A stretch of DNA of 64,000 nucleotides from contig JBDKGX010000002.1 of NCBI GenBank assembly GCA_039797965.1, forward strand, positions 1-64,000, read 5' to 3'. Both the position numbers and the translations under genes were made by a program. This document shows, piece after piece, positions 53,706 to 62,402 of the stretch. Source of the DNA: Thiofilum sp039797965 (GTDB taxonomy: Bacteria > Pseudomonadota > Gammaproteobacteria > Thiotrichales > Thiotrichaceae). The number at the start of each line of letters is the position of its first letter. Position 1 is the stretch's first letter. Under the pieces are notes generated by a model. That model worked only from the letters and a program-made list of their open reading frames with translations. It did not search any database and was not told the origin of the DNA.

Positions 53706-55201
53706 ACCACCATCTCCCTCCAGCGTCGGCTATCTTTAGCCATTAACTCCAATGAGGCAATAGGGCCTTCACTACCGGAGTCGTAAGTATCAGGAGGCGT
53801 ACCAGATTCTTCCCACGCCGTCATAATTGGATCGATCCAACGCCATGCTGCCTCAACCTCGTCTCCGCGCATAAATAGAGTCTGATCGCCTCGTACCACA
53901 TCCATTAATAGCCGCTCATAAGCATCCGGCATCCGCCATTCAGGGCCATGCTCTTCGGCAAAGGTCATATCCAATGCAGTAGGGCGTAAACGGAATCCAC
54001 CAGGGCCGGGGTCTTTAGTCATAATATGCAATTGCAAACCTTCATCCGGTTGCAGGCGGATGATTAATTTATTACATTGCATGGGGGTATTAATATTAGA
54101 AAACACTGAATGAGAGGGTTCTTTGAATACGATGGCAATTTCGGTCATACGATTGCGTAGACGCTTACCAGTGCGTAAGTAAAACGGCGTACCTGACCAG
54201 CGCCAATTATCAATTTCGGCTTTAATCGCAACATAAGTTTCCGTTGCACTTTCAGGATTTCCGGCTTCTTCTTTATAGCTAGGTTCTGTACCTCGTGCTA
54301 AGTACTGTGCTCTGACTGTATTATGTAAAGCATCCAACCCTTTCAGTGGGCGTAGTGAGCGCAGTACTTTAAGTTTCTCATCTCGTACCGCATCAGCATT
54401 AAATGCATAGGGGGGCTCCATCGCAATCAAACACAGTAATTGCATCAGATGGTTTTGCACCATATCGCGCATAGCGCCTGAAGTGTCGTAATAACCACCT
54501 CGACTACCGACCCCAATATTTTCTGCGGCGGTAATTTGAACGTGATCAATCGCATGTGAATTCCATAAGGGCTCAAATAATGCATTAGCAAAGCGTAATG
54601 CCATCAGATTTTGAACGGTTTCCTTGCCTAGGTAATGATCTATACGATAAATACAGTGCTCATCAAAGGCGGCGGTAATTTGACGATTAAGTTCTTGAGC
54701 ACTCGCCAAGTCATGACCTAAAGGTTTTTCGACCACTAGACGATCATTGGCACCATTTAATCCTACACTGGCTAAACCTTTCGCAATCGTACCAAACAGG
54801 GCAGGGCCTACGGATAAGTAGTACATACGAATACGTTCTGGATGCTCATCCAACACCGTGCGAAGGGGCTGCCAACCTTCGGGTTGAGTGACATCATTGT
54901 GTAAGTGAAATAAGCGATTGAGAAAACGCGCCACGATTTCTGATTTTAGTTCAATAGCAGGCACAAATTTATGTAGTGCTTCTAAGGCAAATTGCTGAAA
55001 TTGGGCTTGATCATAGTCGAGGCGGGATAAGCCGATAATACGGGCTAGATCTGGAATCTGACCACTGGCATCACGGCGAAAGAGGGCGGGCAGTAGTTTT
55101 CGTTGAGATAAATCACCAGTTGCTCCGAATATCACCATATCAAAGAGAGGAACAGGAATAACCTTGCTGGTCATGGTGGTGCATTGTCCTATGGCTAACA
55201 T
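53702..55201 (-). CDS. zwf: Glucose-6-phosphate 1-dehydrogenase
   Basis: Oxidises glucose 6-phosphate with NAD(P)+, entry to the Entner-Doudoroff route and first gene of the operon. The 499-residue protein has the nucleotide motif FDMVIFGATGDLSQRKLLPALF, EKPLGHDL, the substrate site RIDHYLGKETVQNL, and FYLRTGKRL. The start is open: ATG 55201 or ATG 55174 (MTSKVIPVP), neither with a strong ribosome site. About 200 bp upstream is a LacI-type palindrome like the one before the alpha-glucosidase gene. Confidence 0.95.
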   Translation of the reverse strand: MLAIGQCTTMTSKVIPVPLFDMVIFGATGDLSQRKLLPALFRRDASGQIPDLARIIGLSRLDYDQAQFQQFALEALHKFVPAIELKSEIVARFLNRLFHLHNDVTQPEGWQPLRTVLDEHPERIRMYYLSVGPALFGTIAKGLASVGLNGANDRLVVEKPLGHDLASAQELNRQITAAFDEHCIYRIDHYLGKETVQNLMALRFANALFEPLWNSHAIDHVQITAAENIGVGSRGGYYDTSGAMRDMVQNHLMQLLCLIAMEPPYAFNADAVRDEKLKVLRSLRPLKGLDALHNTVRAQYLARGTEPSYKEEAGNPESATETYVAIKAEIDNWRWSGTPFYLRTGKRLRNRMTEIAIVFKEPSHSVFSNINTPMQCNKLIIRLQPDEGLQLHIMTKDPGPGGFRLRPTALDMTFAEEHGPEWRMPDAYERLLMDVVRGDQTLFMRGDEVEAAWRWIDPIMTAWEESGTPPDTYDSGSEGPIASLELMAKDSRRWREMVV

Positions 55202-55381
55202 TAAATGAATCCAATAGCCTACCTAGTACCATCGCAATCGCTAAGCAGGCAACTTACATGATCAATGATCCTTATTAGATTTGATAAGGCTAAGTACCTT
55301 ACCAAGATGGGTAATAAACTATCAAATTGTATCTCTAGAACTGGAGTACTTTAGGCTAATAGTTATTACTTTGGAGGTATT

Positions 55382-55420
55382 ATGCGTGACATTTTGGAAA
55401 TTAAAAGCGCTTTGGAATAA
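55382..55420 (+). CDS. Possible 12-codon mini-ORF
   Basis: ATG 55382 has GGAGG four bases upstream and reads MRDILEIKSALE before TAA; a terminator hairpin begins at its last codons. It lies alone in the 298-bp spacer between zwf and the fructokinase gene, on the opposite strand to both. The combination of ribosome site, short frame and terminator is suggestive of a tiny gene or leader, but an ORF this short can occur by chance, and the LacI-type palindrome inside it may be the real reason for conservation. No other gene is seen in 55202-55499. Confidence 0.3.
   Translation: MRDILEIKSALE
55404..55413. promoter_or_regulatory. LacI-type operator AAAGCGCTTT upstream of zwf
   Basis: Same 10-bp palindrome as at 11317-11326. 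With flanks, TTAAAAGCGCTTTGGAA here compares with TTTTAAAGCGCTTTGAA on the other strand at the first site. About 200 bp before zwf, which is far for a simple repressor site, but no other regulatory palindrome is apparent. Confidence 0.4.
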
Positions 55421-55437
55421 AAAATTCCAACTTTTTT
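55412..55437 (+). terminator. Terminator in the zwf-fructokinase spacer
   Basis: Stem TTGGAAT / ATTCCAA, 5-base A loop, then CTTTTTTG on the plus strand. It could also serve the minus-strand fructokinase transcript arriving from the right, though the T run favours plus. Confidence 0.6.
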
Positions 55438-55499
55438 GAGTAGCTACTGGAGTGTCGACATTCTTGAAATAGTCTTTTAGACCGTACTAAAAAAGTGAC

Positions 55500-56429
55500 T
55501 CAGATTTCATTAAGACGAGGTAAGTCAGCGCCTCGGCGTGAGCAAGTAATGGCAGCAGCTTTAATAGCAAATGAGCAAATATCCGTTAAATCTTGCTGGC
55601 TGAGTAGTTGAGTAGTGTGGGGTGATAGGGCGTTTTTCTGTTTAAGGCCATACAGGGTAGCCGCTTGAAAGGTATCACCTGCGCCTACAGTGTCGACAAC
55701 TTCGATTTGGGGGGCTGGGAGTTCGATAGCAGTTTGTTGGGTAAAGGCGAATACCCCTTTAGAACCGCGGGTAATTATGACTAGCTCTGTACCTTGTGCC
55801 AGCCATTCTTGAGCTTTTTGTGTAGGGTCTGCATCAGGGAATAATAACCCCAAGTCTTCATCGCTGATTTTGATCAGATTGGCACAGGCTGCGAATTGTG
55901 CAAAGCGCTCCCGCCAGATTGCCATGTTAGGTTCCACAGTGGGGCGAATATTAGGATCATAGCTAATAAAGCATTGGTTTTTAGCGCGTTGGGCTAAAGC
56001 TAAATAGGAATCAGCCGTAGGCGTGGTGATGGTGGTATAAGAACCAAAGTGAATGGCTTCAACCGTACTTAAATCGATAGCGGTATCTTGTTGAGTCAGC
56101 ACTCGATCGGCTGCACCATTACCGTAAAAAGCGTAATGCGGTACGCCATCAGCACCGTGTTCGATAAAACCTAATGTGGTAGGGGCTGTTTTGGAAACAA
56201 GGTACTGAGTACCTACCTTTTCATGCTCTAAAACGGTACGCAAACGTTGACCGAGAAAGTCATTAGAAAGACCTGTCAGTAGGGCTACTGAGGTATTAAG
56301 GCGGGCGAGACCGACCGCCACATTCAGTGGCGATCCGCCTACTACGGCTAGGAGAGGAAAGGAGGTGAGAGTTTCTGAGTAATGTTCTTTGAATACATCA
56401 AAAAGCGCTTCGCCACAGATAACTATCAT
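55500..56429 (-). CDS. Fructokinase (PfkB/ribokinase family)
   Basis: ATP-dependent sugar kinase, most likely fructose to fructose 6-phosphate given the neighbours. The 309-residue protein has MIVICGEALFDVF, the PfkB signature 1 region VGGSPLNVAVGLARL, FGSYTT, SYDPNIRPT, and the catalytic DTVGAGDTFQAATLYG. It is 51 bp after the first porin gene, across a weak CTAATC/GATTAG hairpin, on the same strand, so porin and kinase may be coexpressed. Specificity for fructose is inferred from context. Confidence 0.88.
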   Translation of the reverse strand: MIVICGEALFDVFKEHYSETLTSFPLLAVVGGSPLNVAVGLARLNTSVALLTGLSNDFLGQRLRTVLEHEKVGTQYLVSKTAPTTLGFIEHGADGVPHYAFYGNGAADRVLTQQDTAIDLSTVEAIHFGSYTTITTPTADSYLALAQRAKNQCFISYDPNIRPTVEPNMAIWRERFAQFAACANLIKISDEDLGLLFPDADPTQKAQEWLAQGTELVIITRGSKGVFAFTQQTAIELPAPQIEVVDTVGAGDTFQAATLYGLKQKNALSPHTTQLLSQQDLTDICSFAIKAAAITCSRRGADLPRLNEI

Positions 56430-56480
56430 TCCAATATCCTTTTGTCCTAGCTGTAAGTGCGTTTCTAATCTAAATTATGA

Positions 56481-57548
56481 TTAGAATGCGTAGTTGAAGC
56501 GAGCACGTAGAGAGTTATTCTTAGCAGTCAAACCACCATCATATTTGGCTTTTGAGGTGTTAGCTGCAAAAGTTACGGTTGCGTCTTTGCTACCCATTAA
56601 AGGTACTGTATAAGCTGCATACAAGCTATCTTGTTTTCCAAGATTAGCAGTTTTGTCGTGAATATACCCGGCTCCAAATCTTCCACGCTCACCGTTCAAG
56701 CCATAAGACTTCATTGTACCAACTAATGTAGTACCATTAAGTTTACGCTTACCCTGAGCGTAATTAACATTTGCCTTAACAGTACCTACGGTAGTTCCAG
56801 CAGTGATACCAAAACCAGCAGTTTTATCCGTATTACCTGCCGTGTCTTTAATGTTTAGCATGTCATAGCCAGCAGCCATACGAAAACGTCCAGCATCAAA
56901 TTTTACGACCGGACGAATACCAGTAGTTTTAATACCATTGGCATCTTTATAAGCAGCCCCTAATTCAACTTGAGTTTTACCTACATTGAAGTGAGCAGCA
57001 CCCTGGATAACATCATCGGAATTACGACCACGGATTTTATTAGCTTGATAACCTAAACCAAATAGCGAGGATAAGGAAGTAAGATCAGCATCTGTCAATG
57101 TTGGATCTGCGGCAGCAAGCTCACTCTTAAAAGTTGAAACAACGTCATCAGTGGCTCGAGTGAAGACTGTATCTTTGCCCGTTGGGAATAAATCAACAGC
57201 TTCAAAACGACCTAGTTGCACATCCCAAGCTTTTTTACCAAACTTAATATAAGTGTCATCGGTAGCATTATTTTTGCCATTAGTATAACTAAATAATGGT
57301 TGAACTACTGCCTCTACGAAAGAACCATTAGGGTTGTCAATACGAGCCTTGGCATTCAGTTTAACTCGACCACCTTCATTAGTATTCTTGACAGAAGACC
57401 AGCCATTGTCAAACGTAGTTTTGCCAGAGGTGATATCATACTCAGCATCACCACCAATATTAAAAGTTTTTTCTGCGGATGCTCCAAAGCTCACTAATAG
57501 CGCAGCTAAACCTGTAGCGATGCTCATTTTCAAACTAGTTTTCATCAT
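56481..57548 (-). CDS. Outer-membrane porin, paralogue 1
   Basis: A 355-residue beta-barrel porin with a signal peptide (MMKTSLKMSIATGLAALLVS, ending GASA) and a C-terminal strand ending in Phe (LRARFNYAF), the outer-membrane insertion signal. Shared marks with the next gene include VKNTNEGGRVKLNAKARIDN, GRFEAVDLFP, GYQANKIRGRNSDDVIQGAA and TSYGLNG-type strands. Placed between fructokinase and a fructose-type ABC transporter, it is probably a sugar-selective pore. AAAGG lies before ATG 57548. Not a close match to a named porin that I can identify. Confidence 0.85.
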   Translation of the reverse strand: MMKTSLKMSIATGLAALLVSFGASAEKTFNIGGDAEYDITSGKTTFDNGWSSVKNTNEGGRVKLNAKARIDNPNGSFVEAVVQPLFSYTNGKNNATDDTYIKFGKKAWDVQLGRFEAVDLFPTGKDTVFTRATDDVVSTFKSELAAADPTLTDADLTSLSSLFGLGYQANKIRGRNSDDVIQGAAHFNVGKTQVELGAAYKDANGIKTTGIRPVVKFDAGRFRMAAGYDMLNIKDTAGNTDKTAGFGITAGTTVGTVKANVNYAQGKRKLNGTTLVGTMKSYGLNGERGRFGAGYIHDKTANLGKQDSLYAAYTVPLMGSKDATVTFAANTSKAKYDGGLTAKNNSLRARFNYAF

Positions 57549-57852
57549 ATGTACCTTTTGTTATTAACAAGTAAGTATTTGCTAATTCAGCAAATTATAC
57601 CTAATGATGGTTAAGTTAATTTTAGCTACCAACAGTGACTAATGATCTTTGAAGCCTCAATAACTTTTCAAAATTCTACCATCTATTGATCTAACTATTT
57701 AGTTAGGAACTCGAAATTTTAAAAGCAAGTTAAAGCTGATTTTTAGTTTGGGGATTATACTAAAAAACCAGTTTTAAAGTGCCTCAAACAACCGAAATAC
57801 TATTTTAGTACTTCGGTTGCTGATACATATACGGTCAACTATCTTCTAAAGA
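57549..57852. other. Spacer between the two porin genes
   Basis: Upstream region of porin 1. Contains CTAACTATTTAGTTAG near 57695, a 16-bp palindrome whose arms resemble part of the 62276-62300 palindrome, and the porin 2 terminator at 57789-57819. No gene seen. Confidence 0.5.
57789..57819 (-). terminator. Terminator of porin 2
   Basis: Stem CAACCGAAaTACTA / TAGTAcTTCGGTTG with a single mismatch, 34 bp past the porin 2 stop. One arm contains AGTACT. Confidence 0.75.
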
Positions 57853-58947
57853 TTAGAAATTGTAGTTAAAGCGAGCACGTAATAAGTTGTTTTTTACAGT
57901 ATCGCCGCCAGTGTATTTTGCTTTTGAAGTGTTCGCCGCAAAAGTCACAGAAGCATCTTTACTACCCATTAAAGGCACGGTGTAAGCACCGTAGAAAGTA
58001 TCTTGTTTGCCTACATTAGCGGTTTTGTCATATATATAACCTGCACCAAAACGGCCACGTGAACCGTTTAGACCATAAGAGGTCATTTTAGGGGCATTAG
58101 CTAATGCTTTATCTTTACCTTGTGCAATATTAAAATTAGCACTGACTGTGCCAATAGTTGTACCAGCTGTTACACCAAAACCTTGGAAGTTTTGAGTAGT
58201 AGTGGTTGGGGTTTTAGTTTTGTAGCTATCATAACCAGCAGCAACACGGAAACGACCGGCATCGAATTTAACAACGGGGCGAATACCTGTAGTTTTTGTA
58301 CCATTGGCATCTTTATAACCGGCACCTAACTCTACTTGGGTTTTACCAATATTGAAATGTGCAGCCCCTTGAATTACATCATCACTATTACGACCACGCA
58401 TTTTATTAGCTTGATAACCTAAGCCACCAGATGCATCATTTGTTGTTGCGTCGTTATCTGTTTTAGCAAGCTTAAGATCGCTACTTACTTTTACATCACT
58501 AGCACGTTGTAAAGCAACATCAGTGTCACGACCAGCTTGTTTTCCATAAGGGAATAAATCAATAGCTTCAAAACGACCTAATTTAATATCCCATGCTTTT
58601 TTACCAAACATGATGTATTGGTCGCCAGAGGCATCAGATTGTTTGCCATCGGTGAAGTAGAAGCGAGGAGCAGCTACAGCTTCTACGAAGCTACCATTGT
58701 CATTATCAATACGAGCTTTTGCTGTTAATTGAACACGACCACCTTCGTTAGTATTTTTTACTGAGCCAGTACCAATTACACGAGAACCTACAGCATCACC
58801 ATTAGTAAAAGTAGTTTTACCAGTAGTGATGTCATACTCTGCCCAACCACCTACGTTAAAAGTCTTCTCAGCGGCTGTTGCGCCTAAGCTAATTAGAGCA
58901 GTAGCTAAACCCACAACAACACTTAATTTCAAACTAGTTTTCATCAT
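57853..58947 (-). CDS. Outer-membrane porin, paralogue 2
   Basis: A 364-residue porin closely related to paralogue 1: signal peptide (MMKTSLKLSVVVGLATALIS, ending ATAA), identical blocks such as KNTNEGGRVQLTAKARID, GRNSDDVIQGAAHFN and GLNGSRGRFGAGYIYDKTAN, and a final LLRARFNYNF. The main differences are insertions in likely loops (for example NGDAVGSRVIGTG and the region around residue 150). The tandem pair suggests duplication followed by loop divergence, probably giving different selectivity or surface exposure. AAAGG-type site before ATG 58947. Confidence 0.87.
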   Translation of the reverse strand: MMKTSLKLSVVVGLATALISLGATAAEKTFNVGGWAEYDITTGKTTFTNGDAVGSRVIGTGSVKNTNEGGRVQLTAKARIDNDNGSFVEAVAAPRFYFTDGKQSDASGDQYIMFGKKAWDIKLGRFEAIDLFPYGKQAGRDTDVALQRASDVKVSSDLKLAKTDNDATTNDASGGLGYQANKMRGRNSDDVIQGAAHFNIGKTQVELGAGYKDANGTKTTGIRPVVKFDAGRFRVAAGYDSYKTKTPTTTTQNFQGFGVTAGTTIGTVSANFNIAQGKDKALANAPKMTSYGLNGSRGRFGAGYIYDKTANVGKQDTFYGAYTVPLMGSKDASVTFAANTSKAKYTGGDTVKNNLLRARFNYNF

Positions 58948-59165
58948 ATGTACCTTTCGTTAGAACCATTTCGCGCTTAGTGAAACTCTGCCAGTTAAAT
59001 GACAGGGTTAGGTTATAAAGATCTAGTAGGTTAGCTCCCACTGTAATTACTATATTTATACCACTTTATAGCACATAAGCAACAGTCTATTGCATTTAAG
59101 CAACAAAAGCATCACTTAAAATTAAAATCCGACTAACTGGCTGTTTTCAGCTCAAATTCACACCG

Positions 59166-59963
59166 CTAGACCACATAAGCCCCAGCAGGGTGATCAGCCG
59201 GATCCAGAGCACCCGTCATAATAGCCACACCCTCTGCCATGGTATGAGTTTTTGGGCTAATAATTGCAATACGTTTGCCTAAACGGTGCACATGTATCCG
59301 ATCTGCCACTTCCCACACATGAGGCATATTGTGGCTAATCAATACAATAGGCATACCCCTAGAACGTACATCCTTAATTAGCTCCAGTACTCGCCGAGAC
59401 TCTTTTACCCCTAACGCAGCGGTAGGTTCGTCCATGATGATGACTCGGCTCCCAAACGCCGCCGCTCGTGCTACCGCCACCCCTTGCCTTTGTCCACCAG
59501 ATAGTGTTTCAACGGGCTGATTTAAGGTTTGAATCGTCAAAAGTCCTAATTCTGATAATTTCTCACGCGCATCATTCTGCATCGACTTCCGATCCAACAT
59601 GCGTAAATATTTACCTAAAAATCCTGACTTACGCCGCTCCCGACCTAAAAACATGTTGTCCACAATATCGAGTGACGGTGAAACCGCTAAATTTTGATAG
59701 ACCGTCTCAATGCCTGCTAAGCGGGCTTCCATGGGGTTATTAAACTGTTGTAATTTCCCCTCTAAATAAATATCGCCTGCATCAGGTTTAATAGCACCCG
59801 ATAAGGCTTTAATCAGTGAGGATTTACCTGCACCATTATCGCCAATGACGGCGAGTACTTCAGCAGGGTACAAATCAAAGTCAGAGTGATCGAGTGCAGT
59901 GACTCGCCCATAGCGTTTCACTAAACCGGTGGCTTTTAAAATAGTAGTACGAGTACTTGACAT
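59166..59963 (-). CDS. frcA: Fructose-type ABC transporter ATPase
   Basis: ATP-binding subunit energising sugar import, 265 residues. Walker A GDNGAGKSSLIKAL, Q-loop, signature ETLSGGQRQGVAVARAAAF, Walker B VIIMDEPTAALG and switch His in LISHNM are present. A single ATPase domain is typical of FrcA, unlike the two-domain RbsA/XylG ATPases. I use ATG 59963 with GGAGAG upstream, two bases after the frcC stop; a longer frame to 60038 overlaps frcC. Cognate genes frcC and frcB precede it. Confidence 0.88.
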   Translation of the reverse strand: MSSTRTTILKATGLVKRYGRVTALDHSDFDLYPAEVLAVIGDNGAGKSSLIKALSGAIKPDAGDIYLEGKLQQFNNPMEARLAGIETVYQNLAVSPSLDIVDNMFLGRERRKSGFLGKYLRMLDRKSMQNDAREKLSELGLLTIQTLNQPVETLSGGQRQGVAVARAAAFGSRVIIMDEPTAALGVKESRRVLELIKDVRSRGMPIVLISHNMPHVWEVADRIHVHRLGKRIAIISPKTHTMAEGVAIMTGALDPADHPAGAYVV

Positions 59964-59965
59964 GA

Positions 59966-61042
59966 TTACGCTCTCCGAATCCATTGATCTAAGGCAACTG
60001 CAACAATAATGAGCACACCGATAGCAAATTCTTGCCACAGTACATCCACCCCAGCAAGGGCTAGACCATTTCTAAATACACCCACTACTAAAGCACCAAT
60101 CAATGTACCGAAAATAGCGCCTCGCCCACCAAATAGACTGGTTCCGCCAATCACCACTGCTGTAATACTGTCAAGATTAGCATTCACCCCCGCTTGAGGA
60201 CTAACTGAGCCAATGCGTCCAATCAATGCCCATGCAGCAAAAGCACAAATGACCCCCGCTACAATATAAACAGACAACAACACATGCTTAGTTTGAATAC
60301 CTGCTAATTCAGCCGCTTGAGGGTCATCCCCCGTGGCGTACACATGTTTACCCCATGCGGTGTAGTTGAGTGAGTACCATAAGATAGTAAATAGCAGGAT
60401 CAACATGATAGAGCCCACCGTAATCCGCGCTCCCCAGATTTCAAAGGCAATACCTGTCCACTGTAGTAGTGAAGCATTAGCCGAAATATCTTGAGCACGA
60501 ATAGTCTCACTATTGGAATACCAGAGATTCAGAGCAAAAAAGATACTCCAAGTACCCAAAGTGACTATAAAAGGCGGTAACCTAAAACGAGTAATCAATA
60601 AACCATTAATACCCCCACAAATAGCCCCCACCATGAGTCCAAAGAGCAGGGCAATACCAGAGGGCATACCATAATCAATCGCAAAGCGTCCCATCACCAC
60701 CGAAGACAGCACCATAATCGCACCCACGGAGAGATCGATTCCCGCCGTCAAAATGACTAAGGTTTGTGCTGCCCCTAACATACCTACAATCACTACTTGT
60801 TGCAGGACAAGAGATAAATTGAAAGCGGATAAAAAGCGATCACCCACAATCAAATAAAAGACCAAAATAGCCAGCGCTAACACCGTGGCAGGTGCAGCAA
60901 CAGGATTGTTGTGCATAAAGCGTTGGACACGCTCCAAAAGACTGAGACGCTCTACTTCAAATGAAGCCACCGTCCCACTCACTGAGGCCGCGACTTTTTC
61001 AAATTCAGCAGTAGGTGATCCACCAGTATGGGGTGTAGACAT
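59966..61042 (-). CDS. frcC: Fructose-type ABC transporter permease
   Basis: Inner-membrane permease of the sugar transporter, 358 residues, with a cytosolic N-terminal extension of about 50 residues and roughly ten helices. The family markers AAQTLVILTAGIDLSVGAIM, LPPFIVTLGTWSIF, AVVIGGTSLFGGRG and the ATPase-contact loop GDDPQAAELAGIQ are clear, as in FrcC and other CUT2 permeases. It lies between frcB and frcA, with a strong hairpin in the frcB-frcC spacer. Confidence 0.9.
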   Translation of the reverse strand: MSTPHTGGSPTAEFEKVAASVSGTVASFEVERLSLLERVQRFMHNNPVAAPATVLALAILVFYLIVGDRFLSAFNLSLVLQQVVIVGMLGAAQTLVILTAGIDLSVGAIMVLSSVVMGRFAIDYGMPSGIALLFGLMVGAICGGINGLLITRFRLPPFIVTLGTWSIFFALNLWYSNSETIRAQDISANASLLQWTGIAFEIWGARITVGSIMLILLFTILWYSLNYTAWGKHVYATGDDPQAAELAGIQTKHVLLSVYIVAGVICAFAAWALIGRIGSVSPQAGVNANLDSITAVVIGGTSLFGGRGAIFGTLIGALVVGVFRNGLALAGVDVLWQEFAIGVLIIVAVALDQWIRRA

Positions 61043-61071
61043 AGGCTTCCTCCTGAAATCACAAATGAGTA

Positions 61072-61121
61072 CTTGGTTGATGCGGGGAGTACTCGATTCA
61101 TAATCGAGTACTTAACCAAGT
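61072..61121 (-). repeat. Nested hairpin between frcB and frcC
   Basis: Inner stem AGTACTCGATT / AATCGAGTACT (11 bp, 3-base loop) within an outer ACTTGGTT / AACCAAGT. Such hairpins after the binding-protein gene usually stabilise its mRNA and raise its level over the permease genes. AGTACT occurs in both arms. Confidence 0.7.
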
Positions 61122-61136
61122 TATAGACTAATTAGC

Positions 61137-62156
61137 TTAACCCCAGCACTTTTTAGCACCGTCTTCAGAGTTCAATGCAGGTAAACCCTCAGCAGGTTTA
61201 TCAGTAATAAGCTCAACCCCAGTATCAAAGAAGTCTAAGCCTTCGGTTGCTTTAGGTTTTGTACCGTCTTTAGCAAAGGCTGCTACGGCTTCAACTCCCT
61301 TAGACGCCATTAAGAGTGGGAATTGCATAGAGGTTGCACCGATGACACCGGCTTTGACATTCGCCACCCCAGGGCAACCGCCATCAACCGATACAATTAA
61401 TACTTCTTTCTCTTTACCCACGGCTTTTAAACCTTCATAAGCTCCGGCTGCCGCAGGCTCATTAATGGTGTAAACCAAATTAATGCTAGGGTCTTTTTGC
61501 AGTAGATTTTCAATTGCACGACGACCCCCTTCTTCAGAGCCATCCGTGACATCGCTACCCACAATACGCTTATCGTCCTCGTCACCCATTTTTTTCGGGT
61601 CTTTTAAATCAATGCCAAACCCTTTTAGGAAGCCTTGATCGCGTGCCACATCCACACTGATTTGGCTAGCATTGAGATCGAGTAGGGCAATTTTTGCTGT
61701 TGCTGCTTTATCGCCAAGGCTTTTAGCCGCCCATTGACCGATGAGCTCACCAGCTTTGAAGTTATCAGTAGCAAAAGTGATATCAGCCGCATTTGCAGGT
61801 TCTAGTGGGGTGTCTAACGCAATCACCAATAAACCCGCAGCACGGGCTTTTTCAATCGCAGGGACAATCGCTTTGGAGTCATTAGGCGTAATCAGAATCC
61901 CTTTTGCTCCCGCCGCAATCAGGTTTTCCACCGCTTGTACTTGTGAATCGTTATCGCCGTCTTTTTTACCGGCAAAGCTACGCAGCTCTAAGCCGAGTTC
62001 TTTGGCTTTGGCTTCAGCGCCTTCTTTCATTTTAACGAAGAAAGGGTTGGTATTGGTTTTAGTAATCAGACCTACAATGGTGCCTTCAGCATGAGAGGCG
62101 ATAGGTAACATAAAGCAAGCCGATAATGCCAGAGTCAAGGTGGACTTTTTAAACAT
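61137..62156 (-). CDS. frcB: Fructose-type ABC sugar-binding protein
   Basis: Periplasmic substrate-binding protein, 339 residues: signal peptide (MFKKSTLTLALSACFMLPIA, ending SHA), then a CUT2-type sugar-binding fold (TIVGLITKTNTNPFFVKMKEGA, AAGAKGILITPNDSKAIVPAI, VIALDTPLEPA, VYTINEPAAAGAYEGLKA, VSVDGGCPGVANVKAG). The C-terminal FFDTGVELITDKPAEG and final KKCWG match FrcB of rhizobia, supporting fructose as the ligand. It is first in its operon, divergent from the ROK regulator gene. Confidence 0.9.
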   Translation of the reverse strand: MFKKSTLTLALSACFMLPIASHAEGTIVGLITKTNTNPFFVKMKEGAEAKAKELGLELRSFAGKKDGDNDSQVQAVENLIAAGAKGILITPNDSKAIVPAIEKARAAGLLVIALDTPLEPANAADITFATDNFKAGELIGQWAAKSLGDKAATAKIALLDLNASQISVDVARDQGFLKGFGIDLKDPKKMGDEDDKRIVGSDVTDGSEEGGRRAIENLLQKDPSINLVYTINEPAAAGAYEGLKAVGKEKEVLIVSVDGGCPGVANVKAGVIGATSMQFPLLMASKGVEAVAAFAKDGTKPKATEGLDFFDTGVELITDKPAEGLPALNSEDGAKKCWG

Positions 62157-62275
62157 CTTAATTCTCCTCCAGAGATGTTTGCGGGTGATCAGTTGTGAGC
62201 TTCATCAGTAGTTAATTCAGCATGTTAACTACCAAGATTACTCATAAGGTTAATCAGCGATTCAGTACTTGTCAA

Positions 62276-62300
62276 TAACTAAATCAAATTGATTTAGTTA
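62276..62300. promoter_or_regulatory. Perfect 25-bp palindrome between frcB and ROK gene
   Basis: Arms TAACTAAATCAA and TTGATTTAGTTA flank a single central A, in the 246-bp divergent spacer. Position and symmetry make it a strong candidate operator for the adjacent ROK repressor, controlling the frcBCA operon and itself. Confidence 0.65.
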
Positions 62301-62402
62301 AATAACGAGACTATGATTGATGAGTACTTTGTTAGGATACGAGCACAGCCAGTGGCTGATTAAGTACTAAACAACAAAAGCGCTGGATGGCATAGGAGAA
62401 GT

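Noticed and set aside
59964..60038. Extended N-terminus of the ABC ATPase
   Set aside because: The extra 25 residues are Cys/Tyr-rich, overlap frcC, and lack the family pattern; ATG 59963 has its own ribosome site.
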